Shown here: positions 9,264-18,017 of the stretch, piece after piece
How the letters are laid out: the number at the start of each line of letters is the position of its first letter
Position numbering within the stretch: the first letter of the stretch is position 1
Origin: Microbacterium sp. ProA8
Lineage (GTDB): Bacteria > Actinomycetota > Actinomycetes > Actinomycetales > Microbacteriaceae
Reading direction: 5' to 3'
Assembly (NCBI RefSeq): GCF_039905635.1
Contig: NZ_CP157000.1
Span: 2,480,001-2,544,000 of the forward strand
Length of the DNA stretch: 64,000 nt
Notes under the pieces: model-generated
The model's input: only the letters and a program-made list of their open reading frames with translations
What the model was told of the DNA's origin: nothing
The model's database searches: none
Position numbers and translations under genes: made by a program

Positions 9264-10325
9264 TTACGCCTGGAGCCGGGCGACGATCGCGTCGCCGATC
9301 TGCGTCGTCGTGCGGGTCGCGCCCGCGTCGGCGCCGCGTGCGGCCAGATCCTCCTCGACCGCGGTCGTGACGCGGCGAGACTCGTCCGGGAGCCCGAGAT
9401 GGTCGAGCAGCAGTGAGACGGAGAGGATCGCGGCCGTGGGATCGGCCTTCTGCTGGCCTGCGATGTCGGGCGCCGATCCGTGCACGGGCTCGAACATCGA
9501 AGGGAACGCGCCGTCGGGATTGATGTTCCCCGAGGCGGCGAGGCCGATGCCACCGGTGACGGCGCCGGCCAAGTCGGTGAGGATGTCGCCGAAGAGGTTG
9601 TCGGTGACGATCACGTCGAAGCGGCTCGGGTTCGTGACCAGGTAGATGGTGGCCGCGTCGACGTGGACATAGTCTACGGTCACGTCCGGGTGCTCGAGCG
9701 CGACCTCGTCGACGACGCGCTTCCAGATGCCGCCGGCGTGGACGAGCACATTCGTCTTGTGCACCAGCGTGAGCTTCTTGCCGCGACGCTCGGCCAGATC
9801 GAAGCCGTAGCGCACGAGGCGCTCGACGCCGAACGCGGTGTTGACCGACGTCTCGTTGGCGACCTCGTGCGGCGTGCCGGTGCGGATCGACCCGCCGTTG
9901 CCCACGTACGGACCCTCGGTTCCCTCGCGGACGACGACGAAGTCGACATCGCCGGGTGCGGCCAAGGGCCCGGGCACGCCCGGGTAGAGCTTCGACGGCC
10001 GCAGGTTGACGTAGTGGTCGAGCTCGAACCGCAGCTTCAGCAGCAGGCCGCGCTCGATGTTCGCGTTCTTCAGGCGAGGATCGCCGGGGACTCCCCCGAC
10101 CGCTCCGAGCAGGATGGCGTCGTGCGCCTTGATCGCCTCCAGGTCGTCGCTGGTGAGCGTGTCGCCGGTGTCGAGGAAGCGGCCGGCGCCCAGCGAGAAC
10201 CGCGTCTTGTCGAAACGGATGCCGCTGCCCGCGGCCGCCGCATCCAGCACCTTCTCCGCCTCGGCGATGACCTCGGGACCGATGCCGTCACCCGGGATGA
10301 CGGCCAGCTTCACGACACGCGACAT
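9264..10325 (-). CDS. leuB: 3-isopropylmalate dehydrogenase
   Basis: NAD-dependent oxidative decarboxylase of the leucine pathway, 353 residues, the usual length. Motifs: [22 protein letters not shown] at the N-terminus, [22 protein letters not shown] with the substrate-binding arginines, [20 protein letters not shown], and the metal-binding [15 protein letters not shown] with its Asp pair. The NAD-binding stretch [19 protein letters not shown] follows. The start lies only 7 bases after the stop of the DHA2 MFS exporter on the same strand. That exporter is probably an insertion upstream; leuB may then depend on read-through or an internal promoter. ilvE follows after 38 bases. Confidence 0.97.
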   Translation of the reverse strand: MSRVVKLAVIPGDGIGPEVIAEAEKVLDAAAAGSGIRFDKTRFSLGAGRFLDTGDTLTSDDLEAIKAHDAILLGAVGGVPGDPRLKNANIERGLLLKLRFELDHYVNLRPSKLYPGVPGPLAAPGDVDFVVVREGTEGPYVGNGGSIRTGTPHEVANETSVNTAFGVERLVRYGFDLAERRGKKLTLVHKTNVLVHAGGIWKRVVDEVALEHPDVTVDYVHVDAATIYLVTNPSRFDVIVTDNLFGDILTDLAGAVTGGIGLAASGNINPDGAFPSMFEPVHGSAPDIAGQQKADPTAAILSVSLLLDHLGLPDESRRVTTAVEEDLAARGADAGATRTTTQIGDAIVARLQA

Positions 10326-10332
10326 AGTGCTC

Positions 10333-11874
10333 CTACGACTTCTGGCGGGACTCTCCCAGGGTAGTGGCCGCGATGACCCCCGCGACGACGACCAGGGCGG
10401 CGCCGATGAGCGCGGTGACCGTCACGCCGGCATCGAACGCCGTCGCCGCCGCCTCGAACAGCGCCTCGCCCGCGGTGCCGCCGATCTCGCCCGCCGCGTG
10501 CATCGCACCGGCGAGGGTCTCGGACGCGGCCGCGGCCGCGGCATCCGGGATCCCCTCGGGGACGACCAGATTCGTGCGATAGAGCGCTGTGAGGATGCCG
10601 CCCAGCACGGTCGTGCCGAGCACCGCGCCCAGCTCGTACGCCGTCTCGGAGACGGCGCTCGCGGCGCCGGCCTTCGCCGGCGGCGCGCTGGAGAGCACCA
10701 GCTCGTTCGAGACGGTCTCGGCGGCGCCGATGCCGATGCCGAGCGATATGAAGGCCGCCACCAGCGCGCCGATGCTCTCGGGTCCGGTGGCGAAGGCCAC
10801 CGTGATGTACCCCGCGACGGAGAACACCAGGGCCACCGGCACCACGACGCGAGCAGGCCACCTCTTCGAGATCGGCACGACCACGAGTCCGGCCACGATC
10901 ATCATCGCGAGGCCCGGCACCAGCGCGAGACCCGCCTGCATCGGCGAGAGGCCGACGATGAGCTGCAGGTGCTGCGCGACGAAGAACAGGAACCCCACGA
11001 GCGCGATGACGCTGAGGAGGTTCACCAGGAGCGCGCCGCTGAAGCTTCCCCGGCGGAACAGGCGCATGTCGAGCATCGGCGTGCGGGCGCTCAGCTGGCG
11101 CCGCACGAAGAGCACGCCGAAGGCCAGCCCGGCGAGCATCGGCAGCCACGCCGCGACGGCGAAGCCGTGCACCGCGAGTTCCTTGATGCCGTAGACGATG
11201 GGGATCATCGTCGCCATCGAGAGGGCGATGCTGAGCGGGTCGATGCGGCCCGGCTTCGGATCGCGGCTCTCGGGCACGAGCAGGGGCGCGAGCACCAGGA
11301 GCGGGATGAGCACGGGCACCGAGAGCAGGAACACGGATCCCCACGAGAAGTGCTCGAGCAGGAGTCCGCCCACGATCGGGCCGAGCGCCGCGCCGGCCGA
11401 GAACATCGCCGCCCACACGGCGATCGCGAGCCGGCGCTGGTCGCGGTCGGTGAAGATGCTGCGCAGCAGCGACAGCGTCGAGGGCATCAGCATCGCGCCG
11501 AACACGCCCATGGCGGCGCGCGCGACGATGAGCCACCCCGCGCTCGGAGCGAAGGCGGCGAGCACGGAGACCGCCGCGAAGCCGGTGGCGCCGATGAGCA
11601 GCATCCGTCGCCGTCCGAACCGGTCGCCCAGCGTGCCCATCGTGACGAGAAGCCCTGCCAGCACGAGCGGGTAGGCGTCGATGATCCAGAGCTGCTGGGC
11701 GCTCGAAGGCCCGAGCTCGAGCGCGATCGACGGCAGCGCGAAGCTCAGCACCGTGTTGTCGACCGAGACGAGCAGCACCGGCAGCATGAGCACGACGAGC
11801 GCAGCCCAGCCGCGCCAGCCGACCTTCCGTCCCTGGGCGTCGGCGAGCGAGAGTTCTTGAGTGAGAGTCATCAT
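10333..11874 (-). CDS. MFS multidrug exporter, DHA2 (14-segment) family
   Basis: Integral membrane protein of 513 residues from the first of two adjacent ATG codons (11874; the second is 11871). The hydrophobic segments fit the 14-TMS drug:H+ antiporter type ([25 protein letters not shown]; motif [18 protein letters not shown]; motif C-like [12 protein letters not shown]). The [13 protein letters not shown] motif is typical of DHA2 proteins such as EmrB, QacA or LfrA. It faces a TetR gene across a 63-base gap containing a palindromic operator, the classical repressor/efflux pump arrangement. The substrate is probably a lipophilic cation or other toxic compound, unknown. It sits directly upstream of leuB (7 bases), which breaks the serA-leuB neighbourhood. 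Confidence 0.88.
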   Translation of the reverse strand: MMTLTQELSLADAQGRKVGWRGWAALVVLMLPVLLVSVDNTVLSFALPSIALELGPSSAQQLWIIDAYPLVLAGLLVTMGTLGDRFGRRRMLLIGATGFAAVSVLAAFAPSAGWLIVARAAMGVFGAMLMPSTLSLLRSIFTDRDQRRLAIAVWAAMFSAGAALGPIVGGLLLEHFSWGSVFLLSVPVLIPLLVLAPLLVPESRDPKPGRIDPLSIALSMATMIPIVYGIKELAVHGFAVAAWLPMLAGLAFGVLFVRRQLSARTPMLDMRLFRRGSFSGALLVNLLSVIALVGFLFFVAQHLQLIVGLSPMQAGLALVPGLAMMIVAGLVVVPISKRWPARVVVPVALVFSVAGYITVAFATGPESIGALVAAFISLGIGIGAAETVSNELVLSSAPPAKAGAASAVSETAYELGAVLGTTVLGGILTALYRTNLVVPEGIPDAAAAAASETLAGAMHAAGEIGGTAGEALFEAAATAFDAGVTVTALIGAALVVVAGVIAATTLGESRQKS

Positions 11875-11876
11875 TT

Positions 11877-11898
11877 CTATACCGTCCAGCCGGTATAG
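11877..11898. promoter_or_regulatory. Palindromic TetR operator
   Basis: Perfect inverted repeat: CTATACCG, a 6-base centre, then CGGTATAG. It abuts the MFS start codon (2 bases upstream on the minus strand) and lies 39 bases before the TetR start. Binding there would block the exporter start region and probably both promoters. Confidence 0.75.
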
Positions 11899-11937
11899 TA
11901 ACAGGATACGGCCGCCCCTGTCGATACGATCGACGCC

Positions 11938-12483
11938 ATGAGTCGCCCTCCCCTCGCCCGCGAGAAGGTGCTCGACGCGTTCGAGCAGATCCTCATCGAA
12001 GAGGGCGAGCGCGCTGCGACGATGGATGCCACCGCCAAGGCGGCCGGCGTGTCCAAGGGCGGTCTGCTGTACCACTTCGGCACCAAAGAGGCCCTGGAAT
12101 CAGCGATCATCGACCGCTTGCGGACGCTGGTGGCCGACGATGTCGCCGTGATGATCGCTGCCCCGGAGGGGCCGATCGCGTACTTCCTGCGCACGTCGGT
12201 CATGGCGAACGACCCCATCGACCGCGCGATCCTCGCGACGTCTCGCCTCGCGCAGGGTGGCGACGCCGTGGCGAGCAATGCACTGCGCGACGTGCGGGAG
12301 CAGTGGGCCGCGGCTCTCCGGCCGCACACGAAAGACGCGGTCGCGCTCGACCTGGTGATGCTCGTGAGCGACGGGCTGTACTTCAACAACGCGCTCTCGG
12401 GCGGCTCGATCCCGGGGCCGGTCCCCCGCGGTCCGGCGCTCGACGCGCTCATCGCCCTCGTCGAAGCCGCGACGAGGGTCTAG
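11938..12483 (+). CDS. TetR-family repressor of the adjacent DHA2 exporter
   Basis: Regulator of 181 residues. The N-terminal HTH is clear: VLDAFEQILIEEGERAATMDATAKAAGVSKGGLLYHFGTKEAL, with recognition helix SKGGLLYHF at about residues 40-48. The C-terminal ligand domain (about residues 55-181) is hydrophobic and variable, as usual. It is divergent from the exporter gene and shares the palindrome at 11877-11898, so it most likely represses the exporter and itself until a drug-like ligand binds. It ends 11 bases before the convergent DUF2867-like gene. Confidence 0.9.
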   Translation: MSRPPLAREKVLDAFEQILIEEGERAATMDATAKAAGVSKGGLLYHFGTKEALESAIIDRLRTLVADDVAVMIAAPEGPIAYFLRTSVMANDPIDRAILATSRLAQGGDAVASNALRDVREQWAAALRPHTKDAVALDLVMLVSDGLYFNNALSGGSIPGPVPRGPALDALIALVEAATRV

Positions 12484-12494
12484 ACCCCCTCGTC

Positions 12495-13007
12495 TCAGCC
12501 GTGCCGGGCGAGGGCGCGGCGCGTACGCCGGAGCATGGCGTGGACGACGAGCGGGTGCGCCAGCGAGACCGGCGTGAAGTACACCCGGCCGCGCCAGTCG
12601 TTGAAGGTGACGACCGCGGTGACGCGCACGACGGCGGCCGCGGCATCCACCCCCACTCCGCAGCGGAAGGTGAGGTGCTTGTCGGCGTACTCGATGAGCG
12701 CCTCGTCTCCGACCACCCGGCGCACGTCGAACACCCCGCGCGGCGCGGCCTCCAGTCCGAGAAGCGGGGCGAGCGCCATGCGCACGCCCATCGCGGCCTT
12801 CACCCACGCGGGCGCGGACGACGGCCGGAACAGCGTCTCGGCCCAGACGCGAGGGTCGTCGGTGCTGCGCGGCGGCTTGGACGCGAGGATCACGTCGCCG
12901 TAGTCGAAGCGCGACAGACCCTCGAACGCGAGGCTGCGGAAGACGGGGCCGCCGCCGGACGCGGGCACGGGAGCGGCAGCCTTCGCGGATGCCTCCCCCG
13001 GTGCCAT
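12495..13007 (-). CDS. DUF2867-like conserved protein
   Basis: Protein of 170 residues with no signal peptide or membrane segment. The conserved-looking part runs from about residue 25 (LAFEGLSRFDYGDVILASKPPRS) to the end. The ending VTFNDWRGRVYFTPVSLAHPLVVHAMLRR resembles DUF2867 proteins, whose C-terminal HP-type motif ends a lipocalin- or SRPBCC-like fold. Function is not known. It starts 3 bases after the serA stop on the same strand, so it is probably co-transcribed with serA. The family call is from pattern recognition only. Confidence 0.6.
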   Translation of the reverse strand: MAPGEASAKAAAPVPASGGGPVFRSLAFEGLSRFDYGDVILASKPPRSTDDPRVWAETLFRPSSAPAWVKAAMGVRMALAPLLGLEAAPRGVFDVRRVVGDEALIEYADKHLTFRCGVGVDAAAAVVRVTAVVTFNDWRGRVYFTPVSLAHPLVVHAMLRRTRRALARHG

Positions 13008-13010
13008 CGC

Positions 13011-14615
13011 TCAGTCCTCGGTGACCTCGATGCGGCGGAACAGGTCGGCGCCCACCGCTTCGCGCATCTCGTCGAGGAGATCCTCGGGCACCGGCGAATC
13101 CACCGTGAGCACCGAGAGCGCGCGGCCGCTGGCGTCGGCCTGCGCCACCTGGAGCCCCGCGATGTTGATGCCGGCGCTGCCGAGCTTCTGGCCGTAGATC
13201 GCGACGATGCCGGGACGGTCGGCGTACCGCATGACGAGGTGGTGCCGCTCGATCGGCACCTCGATCTCGTAGCCGTTGATGCCGACCACCTTCGGCACCA
13301 TGCGCGTGCCCGCGAGGGTGCCGGCGATCGTGAGCACCGAGCCGTCGGCGAGGGTGCCGCGGAGGATCGTGATGTTGCGGTAGAGCGGGCTCTCGGACTC
13401 GACGATCAGTCGTGTCTCGATCCCGCGCTGCTCGGCGAACAGCGGCGCGTTGACGTACGAGACGTTCTCGCTGACGACGTTGGCGAGGATGCCCTTGAGC
13501 GCCGCCAGGCGGTAGACGCTGACGTCGTACGCCGCGAGCTCGCCGCGCACCTCGATGTCGAGGCTCGTGAGGGCGCTGTGGGCGAGGCCCGTGAAGAACT
13601 GGCCGAGCTGCTCGACGAGGGAGATTCCCGGGCGCACGAACGGGTCGATGACGCCGCCGGCGACGTTCACCGCGTCGGGCACGAGGTCGCCCTCGAGGGC
13701 GAGCTTGACCGACTTCGCGACCGAGACGCCCGCCTTCTCCTGCGCCTCGTCGGTCGAGGCGCCGAGGTGCGGCGTGACGACGACGTTCGGCAGGCTCAGC
13801 AGCGGGAAGGCGGTGCCGTCGGCGGCCGGCGGCTCGCTCGTGAACACGTCCAGGCCGGCCCCCGCGATCTCGCCCTCGGTCAGCGCGGTGTACAGCGCCT
13901 CCTCGTCGATGAGGCCGCCGCGTGCGACGTTGACGACGAACGCCGTCTTCTTCATGAGGCGGAACTGCTCGGCGCCGATCATGCCGGTCGTCTCGGGCGT
14001 CTTCGGCATGTGGATCGTGACGAAGTCGCTCTGCGCGAGCAGCTCGTCGAGGTCGAGCAGCTGCACGCCGAGCTGCTGCGCGCGGGTCGGCGTGACGTAG
14101 GGGTCGTAGGCGACGACCGAGACGCCGAACGCCTGCAGTCGCGCCGCGATGAGGGCGCCGATGCGGCCGAGGCCGATGATGCCGACCGTCTTCTCGAACA
14201 GTTCGGTGCCGGTGTACGAGCTGCGCTTCCAGGCGCCGCCCGAGAGCGACGCGTGAGCCGCCGGGATGCGGCGGGCGAGGCTGAGGATGTGCCCCACGGT
14301 GAGCTCGGCCGCCGAGATGATGTTCGAGGTCGGCGCGTTCACGACCATGACGCCCGCGGTGGTGGCGGTCTTGATGTCGACGTTGTCGAGGCCGACGCCG
14401 GCGCGGGCCACGACCTTGAGCACGGGGGCCGCCGCGATCGCCTCGGCGTCGACCTTGGTCGCCGAGCGGATCAGCACCGCGTTGGCGTCGGCGAGGGCCG
14501 CCAGCAGCGCCGGCCGGTCGGTGCCGTCGACGTGACGCACGTCGAAGTCGGGCCCCAGGGCGTCGATCGTGGCGGGAGAGAGCTCTTCGGCGATGAGGAC
14601 GACAGGCTTCGGCAC
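13011..14615 (-). CDS. serA: D-3-phosphoglycerate dehydrogenase
   Basis: First enzyme of serine synthesis, 534 residues, the long type I form with four parts: a split substrate domain, a Rossmann NAD domain (KTVGIIGLGRIGALIAARL, about residues 145-163), an intervening domain starting near 320 (GGVIDPFVRPGISLVEQLGQ), and a C-terminal ACT domain (about 460-534, RPGIVAIYGQKLGSAGINIAGLQV) that usually mediates serine feedback. Catalytic motifs: VNVARGGLIDEEAL, and TPHLGASTDEAQ with the catalytic His. The GTG start at 14615 has AAAGGA upstream at a normal distance. The gene sits in the ilv-serA-leuB backbone seen in other actinobacteria. Confidence 0.97.
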   Translation of the reverse strand: MPKPVVLIAEELSPATIDALGPDFDVRHVDGTDRPALLAALADANAVLIRSATKVDAEAIAAAPVLKVVARAGVGLDNVDIKTATTAGVMVVNAPTSNIISAAELTVGHILSLARRIPAAHASLSGGAWKRSSYTGTELFEKTVGIIGLGRIGALIAARLQAFGVSVVAYDPYVTPTRAQQLGVQLLDLDELLAQSDFVTIHMPKTPETTGMIGAEQFRLMKKTAFVVNVARGGLIDEEALYTALTEGEIAGAGLDVFTSEPPAADGTAFPLLSLPNVVVTPHLGASTDEAQEKAGVSVAKSVKLALEGDLVPDAVNVAGGVIDPFVRPGISLVEQLGQFFTGLAHSALTSLDIEVRGELAAYDVSVYRLAALKGILANVVSENVSYVNAPLFAEQRGIETRLIVESESPLYRNITILRGTLADGSVLTIAGTLAGTRMVPKVVGINGYEIEVPIERHHLVMRYADRPGIVAIYGQKLGSAGINIAGLQVAQADASGRALSVLTVDSPVPEDLLDEMREAVGADLFRRIEVTED

Positions 14616-14783
14616 GGGTGGTTCCTTTGGGGGCGGTGCGCGAGCGCGCGGAGCAGGGCAGACCGGATGCCGCGCCGCACGCCGTCGGGGGCGAGGCCTG
14701 TGCCAGCCTACCGCCCGTGCGGTGACCCGCCCGACCGTGTGACGGCCGACGGGCTGGACTCGGCGGCCTCAGCCCTCGGGGAC

Positions 14784-15218
14784 TCAACCCAGGAAGGATG
14801 CCGAGTTGAGCGTCGTGTAGGCCACGACGTTCAGCCAGAACACAGCGACGAGCGCGAGTCCGGTGAGCATCACGAGCAGCAGCTCGTGCGGCGCGCGCCG
14901 GTACCCGATCGCGAAGGCGGCGCCCCACACGATCAGCGGGAACACTGCGGCGAAGATCCAGATGAACCACCCGAACGCGTTGAGGGTGAGTCCCGCTCCG
15001 GCGAACACCTGGAGGGTGGCGACGAGGTTGCCGATCGCATTCCAGACGGCGTACGCGTAGAAGAGGCCGACGACGCCCGCGATCGCGGCCACGAGCCAGG
15101 TGGGCGTCCTCCCCCTCCGCGCCCCGGATGCCGCGGCGGGGGTCCCGCGCCCTGAGGCATCGCGCGACGCGGGGCCGTCGTCGGGTGAGGGCGTGGGCGC
15201 CATGACGTCGTCGCTCAT
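14784..15218 (-). CDS. Hypothetical membrane protein, partner of the upstream gene
   Basis: Protein of 144 residues from ATG 15218. The first ~45 residues are hydrophilic and rich in Ser, Pro, Gly and Arg. Three hydrophobic segments follow: WLVAAIAGVVGLFYAYAVWNAIG, FGWFIWIFAAVFPLIVWGAAF and ELLLVMLTGLALVAVFWLNVVAY. No family is recognised. The start overlaps the stop of the gene at 15215-15766 (ATGA), so the two are translationally coupled. Both have an acidic or disordered cytoplasmic N-terminus and a small multi-pass membrane domain, which suggests that they act together. Confidence 0.7.
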   Translation of the reverse strand: MSDDVMAPTPSPDDGPASRDASGRGTPAAASGARRGRTPTWLVAAIAGVVGLFYAYAVWNAIGNLVATLQVFAGAGLTLNAFGWFIWIFAAVFPLIVWGAAFAIGYRRAPHELLLVMLTGLALVAVFWLNVVAYTTLNSASFLG

Positions 15219-15766
15219 TGTCCGATCGCCCCGATCATCACGAAGGGCCAGGGCAGGAGCAGCACCACGCCGACCGCCAGCCACGCGAACCTGACCCACG
15301 CGCGCGAGCGGCGGGTGAGGAGGAAGGTCGTCGCGAACCACAGCAGCGGTGCGAGCACGGCGAGCCACAGGCTCCCCTGGTACATGACGTCGAGCACGAG
15401 GTACTGGGCCCGACCCTGGAGGCGCAGGCCGCCGATGATCCAGCCGATCGCGTAGAGCGCGTACACACCGCCCAGCACGCCCAGCGCGACGAGGGCGCCG
15501 TCGCCGAGGGGCCGCCGCTCCGTCGCGATCGCGTCGCGGTCGGCAGGCGCGGATCGTTCGACGGATGCTGCACCCGGCGCATCTGCGGAGGCCACCGTGT
15601 CGCTCCCCTTGCCGACGGCGGTGTAGCCCTTCGGAAGCCCCTCCGCCGGAGCCGGGGCCGGGACTTCGGGCTCGGGGGCGACGTCGGTTCCGGCCGCTCC
15701 GACATCGAGCGTGGGGTCGTCGTCACCGTCCCAGGTCAGGGCGTCGTCGTCGCGTCCGGTCGTCAC
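15215..15766 (-). CDS. Hypothetical membrane protein with acidic disordered N-terminus
   Basis: Protein of 183 residues. The first ~85 residues are acidic and Pro/Ala-rich (TTGRDDDALTWDGDDDPTLD, then PEPEVPAPAPAEGLPKGY), so probably disordered. Three hydrophobic segments follow (ALVALGVLGGVYALYAIGWII, SLWLAVLAPLLWFATTFLL, WLAVGVVLLLPWPFVMIGAI). No enzyme motif is seen. The alternating acidic/proline stretch can look like low-complexity regions of unrelated proteins, so similarity searches may mislead. It is first of a two-gene coupled pair with the gene ending at 14784. Confidence 0.7.
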   Translation of the reverse strand: MTTGRDDDALTWDGDDDPTLDVGAAGTDVAPEPEVPAPAPAEGLPKGYTAVGKGSDTVASADAPGAASVERSAPADRDAIATERRPLGDGALVALGVLGGVYALYAIGWIIGGLRLQGRAQYLVLDVMYQGSLWLAVLAPLLWFATTFLLTRRSRAWVRFAWLAVGVVLLLPWPFVMIGAIGQ

Positions 15767-15796
15767 GGTCTCAGAGTAGTGCCGCCGTGCGAGGCG

Positions 15797-15831
15797 GCCG
15801 AGAGCCGACCGGCGTTGCGGCGGCTCTCGGC
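15797..15831 (-). terminator. Hairpin after the peptidoglycan-binding repeat gene
   Basis: Perfect 11-bp stem GCCGAGAGCCG / CGGCTCTCGGC with a 13-base loop. It starts 10 bases past the stop of the gene at 15842-16696. No U tract. Confidence 0.6.
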
Positions 15832-15841
15832 GCCCCGCCGC

Positions 15842-16696
15842 TCAGTCGAACAGGCGCATCATCAGCGTGTGCCAGGTCTCGTGGCCGACGATGCCGTCGG
15901 CGGGCGGCAGGAAGACGCCCTGGAACTCCCGGACCGCCGCGTCGGTCTGCGGGCCGAAGTCCCCGTCGACGGTCACGCCGGCCAGCAGCGTCTGCACCGC
16001 ACGGACAGCCTCGCCCTTCGCACCCGCCGGACCGTCGCCCTGCTTCACGGTGATGATGAGGCTCGGCCAGTCCAGCTGGCCAAGGGTGGTCGAGATCTCC
16101 ACCGCGCGCAGCGTCTGCTGGAAGGCGCGCGCGGCCTGGCCGCTCAGCGGTCCGAAGGCGCCGTCGGCGACGATCGTCGCCCCGTGCGCACGCAGCAGAT
16201 GCTGAGCCGCGAGCACGCGCCAGTTCGTCGCCTGCGACGAGCCCTGCTTCACGAGCGCCCACGGCCGGTCGCCCGGCACGAACGTGCTGAAGAACGACCA
16301 GGTCTCGCGTCCGGCGACGCCGTCGAGCGAGAGGCCCCACGACTCCTGGAAGAACTCGACACGCTCCTTCGTCATGGGGCCGAAGTCACCGTCGACCACG
16401 AGGGGCGTATCCCCGGGCGAGCGCAGCAGTCCGAACTGCTGGACGGCGCGAACGGCGTCACCGGTCGACCCCTGCTGCACGGCGATGACGAGGCGGGGCC
16501 AGGTGATGGGCCCGACGATCCCGTCGGACGGCACGCCCTGCGCCGTCTGGAAGGCGCTGACGGCGGCGGCTGTCGCAGGCCCGTACGCGCCGTCGACGGC
16601 CACGGCGTGGCCGTGCGCCCGCAGCAGGTACTGGATGCCGGGGACGATCGCGGCAGACGATCCCACTCCGACGGTGCTCCACGGTTCGACGTTCAT
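15842..16696 (-). CDS. Protein of four tandem peptidoglycan-binding (PG_binding_1) repeats
   Basis: Protein of 284 residues made almost wholly of PG_binding_1-like units. Repeated landmarks are an N-terminal VPGIQYLLRAHGHAVAVDG type helix, then DGAYGPATAAAVSAFQ, DGDFGPMTKERVEFFQ, DGAFGPLSGQAARAFQ and DGDFGPQTDAAVREFQ, each followed by a conserved IVG..TW segment (DGIVGPITW, DGVAGRETW, DGIVGHETW). No catalytic domain, signal peptide or membrane anchor is visible, so how it would reach the cell wall is unclear. A good ribosome site (AGGAG) precedes ATG 16696. Such arrays usually target peptidoglycan hydrolases to the wall; a free-standing array is unusual but known. Confidence 0.85.
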   Translation of the reverse strand: MNVEPWSTVGVGSSAAIVPGIQYLLRAHGHAVAVDGAYGPATAAAVSAFQTAQGVPSDGIVGPITWPRLVIAVQQGSTGDAVRAVQQFGLLRSPGDTPLVVDGDFGPMTKERVEFFQESWGLSLDGVAGRETWSFFSTFVPGDRPWALVKQGSSQATNWRVLAAQHLLRAHGATIVADGAFGPLSGQAARAFQQTLRAVEISTTLGQLDWPSLIITVKQGDGPAGAKGEAVRAVQTLLAGVTVDGDFGPQTDAAVREFQGVFLPPADGIVGHETWHTLMMRLFD

Positions 16697-16800
16697 GACG
16701 GCTCCTCTGATCGGTGTCCGATGCGGGGCTTCCGCCCCACTCGAATCCGAGGTGCCGCCGACGCACCGTGATACGTCCGCCCGGAAACGCGCGACGGATC

Positions 16801-17517
16801 TCAGCCGGCGGCCGCGACCGCCTCTGCCACGATTCCGGGGTCGGTGACGTCGTGTCCCGCAGAGCCGCCGCCCGGCCCGGACGGCGCGTCGTGGCCTGTG
16901 CGGGAGCGCGCCGACAGGTGCACGGCATCGACGCCGGCGGCGAAGAGCGCGGGGATGTCGGAGGGCTGCACACCGCCGCCGGCCATGACCTCGACGGCAC
17001 CCGACCGGGCGCTGAACGCGGCGAGCGCGGCGACGCCGTCGATGGACCGGGGCGAGCCGCCGGAGGTCAGCACGCGGTCCACGCCCTCCGCCACGAGCGC
17101 GTCGAAGACCTCGGCCGGGTCGGCGGCCGCGTCGACGGCGCGATGGAACACGAGCGTGGCGGGGCCTGCGGCATCCCGCCATCTGCGGAGTGCGTCGACG
17201 TCGAGGCCTCCGGCCGGTGTCAGCGCGCCGACGACCACGCCGCCCGCGCCGCGATCGATGCAGGCGCGGATGTCGGCAGCCACCAGGGCGATCTCCTCGG
17301 GGCTGTACACGAAGCCGCCGCCACGGGGACGCACGAGGACGTTCACCGTCGACGGGTCGACCGCGGCCAGGACCCCCTCGAGGACCGCCAGCGACGGTGT
17401 GAGCCCGCCGACGTCGAGCGCCTGGCACAGTTCGAGTCGCGCCGCCCCCGCGCCGATAGCGGCGCGGGCACCGGCGGGGTCTTGGACGGCGATCTCGACG
17501 GGACGACGTGCGGGCAT
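16801..17517 (-). CDS. cutC: CutC family protein
   Basis: TIM-barrel protein of 238 residues, the usual CutC length. Motifs: RLELCQALDVGGLTPSLAVLE, VNVLVRPRGGGFVYSPEEIALVAADI, VVVGALTPAGGLDVDAL, TLVFHRAVDAAADP, RVLTSGGSPRSIDGV and VEVMAGGGVQPSDIPAL. The family was first linked to copper homeostasis; a direct copper role is doubtful, and an enzymatic role is suspected. The C-terminus has a Gly-rich tail (SGPGGGSAGHD) not seen in most members. The gene stands between the peptidoglycan-binding protein and a small protein gene, all on the minus strand. Confidence 0.93.
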   Translation of the reverse strand: MPARRPVEIAVQDPAGARAAIGAGAARLELCQALDVGGLTPSLAVLEGVLAAVDPSTVNVLVRPRGGGFVYSPEEIALVAADIRACIDRGAGGVVVGALTPAGGLDVDALRRWRDAAGPATLVFHRAVDAAADPAEVFDALVAEGVDRVLTSGGSPRSIDGVAALAAFSARSGAVEVMAGGGVQPSDIPALFAAGVDAVHLSARSRTGHDAPSGPGGGSAGHDVTDPGIVAEAVAAAG

Positions 17518-17564
17518 GCCGCGAGCCTAGCCGGGCGCGTCCTCGGGGCAACCCCAGACATGGT

Positions 17565-17595
17565 GAGACCCGCCGCTCCCCGGGCGGCGGGTCTC
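17565..17595 (-). terminator. Perfect 12-bp hairpin
   Basis: GAGACCCGCCGC and GCGGCGGGTCTC are perfectly complementary with a 7-base loop. It lies 8 bases after the stop of the small gene at 17603-17809. Confidence 0.7.
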
Positions 17596-17602
17596 CACGG
17601 AT

Positions 17603-17809
17603 TCATGAGAATCGCAGCGGACGCGGCCTCGTGAAGAGGCCGCGGAACCACACGCCGGCCCTGGCGACGGCATGTGCCGACGGGCTCTCCGGTGTGATCG
17701 TGGCGCCGCGATCGGCGATGCTGCGCAGAATCTCGTTCTCGCGGTTCAGGCTGGCCGCCCGCTCGCGATCGAGCCGGTCGGCCGTGAATGTGAGGGTGTT
17801 CCCGTCCAT
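17603..17809 (-). CDS. Hypothetical small protein (68 aa)
   Basis: Small hydrophilic protein starting MDGNTLTFTADRLDRERAA and ending RGLFTRPRPLRFS. No family is recognised. It is supported as a gene by a strong ribosome site (AAAGGAA, 5 bases before the ATG), by GC-rich third positions, and by a perfect terminator hairpin right after the stop. No transmembrane segment is present. The basic C-terminal tail (RGLFTRPRP) is the only notable feature. Confidence 0.6.
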   Translation of the reverse strand: MDGNTLTFTADRLDRERAASLNRENEILRSIADRGATITPESPSAHAVARAGVWFRGLFTRPRPLRFS

Positions 17810-18017
17810 GGCCGTTCCTTTCGTGGTGATCGCCGGTTCGGGCGATGCTGTGAGGGTGAGAGCGAAGCCTCGCCCCAGGTGATACGTGAGGCGCGCCGCA
17901 GAAGGGCGACACCTGCGCGGGAGTCGGGACCCGTGGCATCCCGTGTGCGCGACCTCCTCGGGGCGCGACACCGATGGCCCGGCCCCCGCCCGAGGGAGCC
18001 GGACCATCGCCACCGGA

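Noticed and set aside
16697..17551. Long in-frame extension upstream of the peptidoglycan-binding gene
   Set aside because: It is the antisense of cutC read in another frame: Arg/Pro-rich with no family features. The AGGAG site at ATG 16696 marks the real start.
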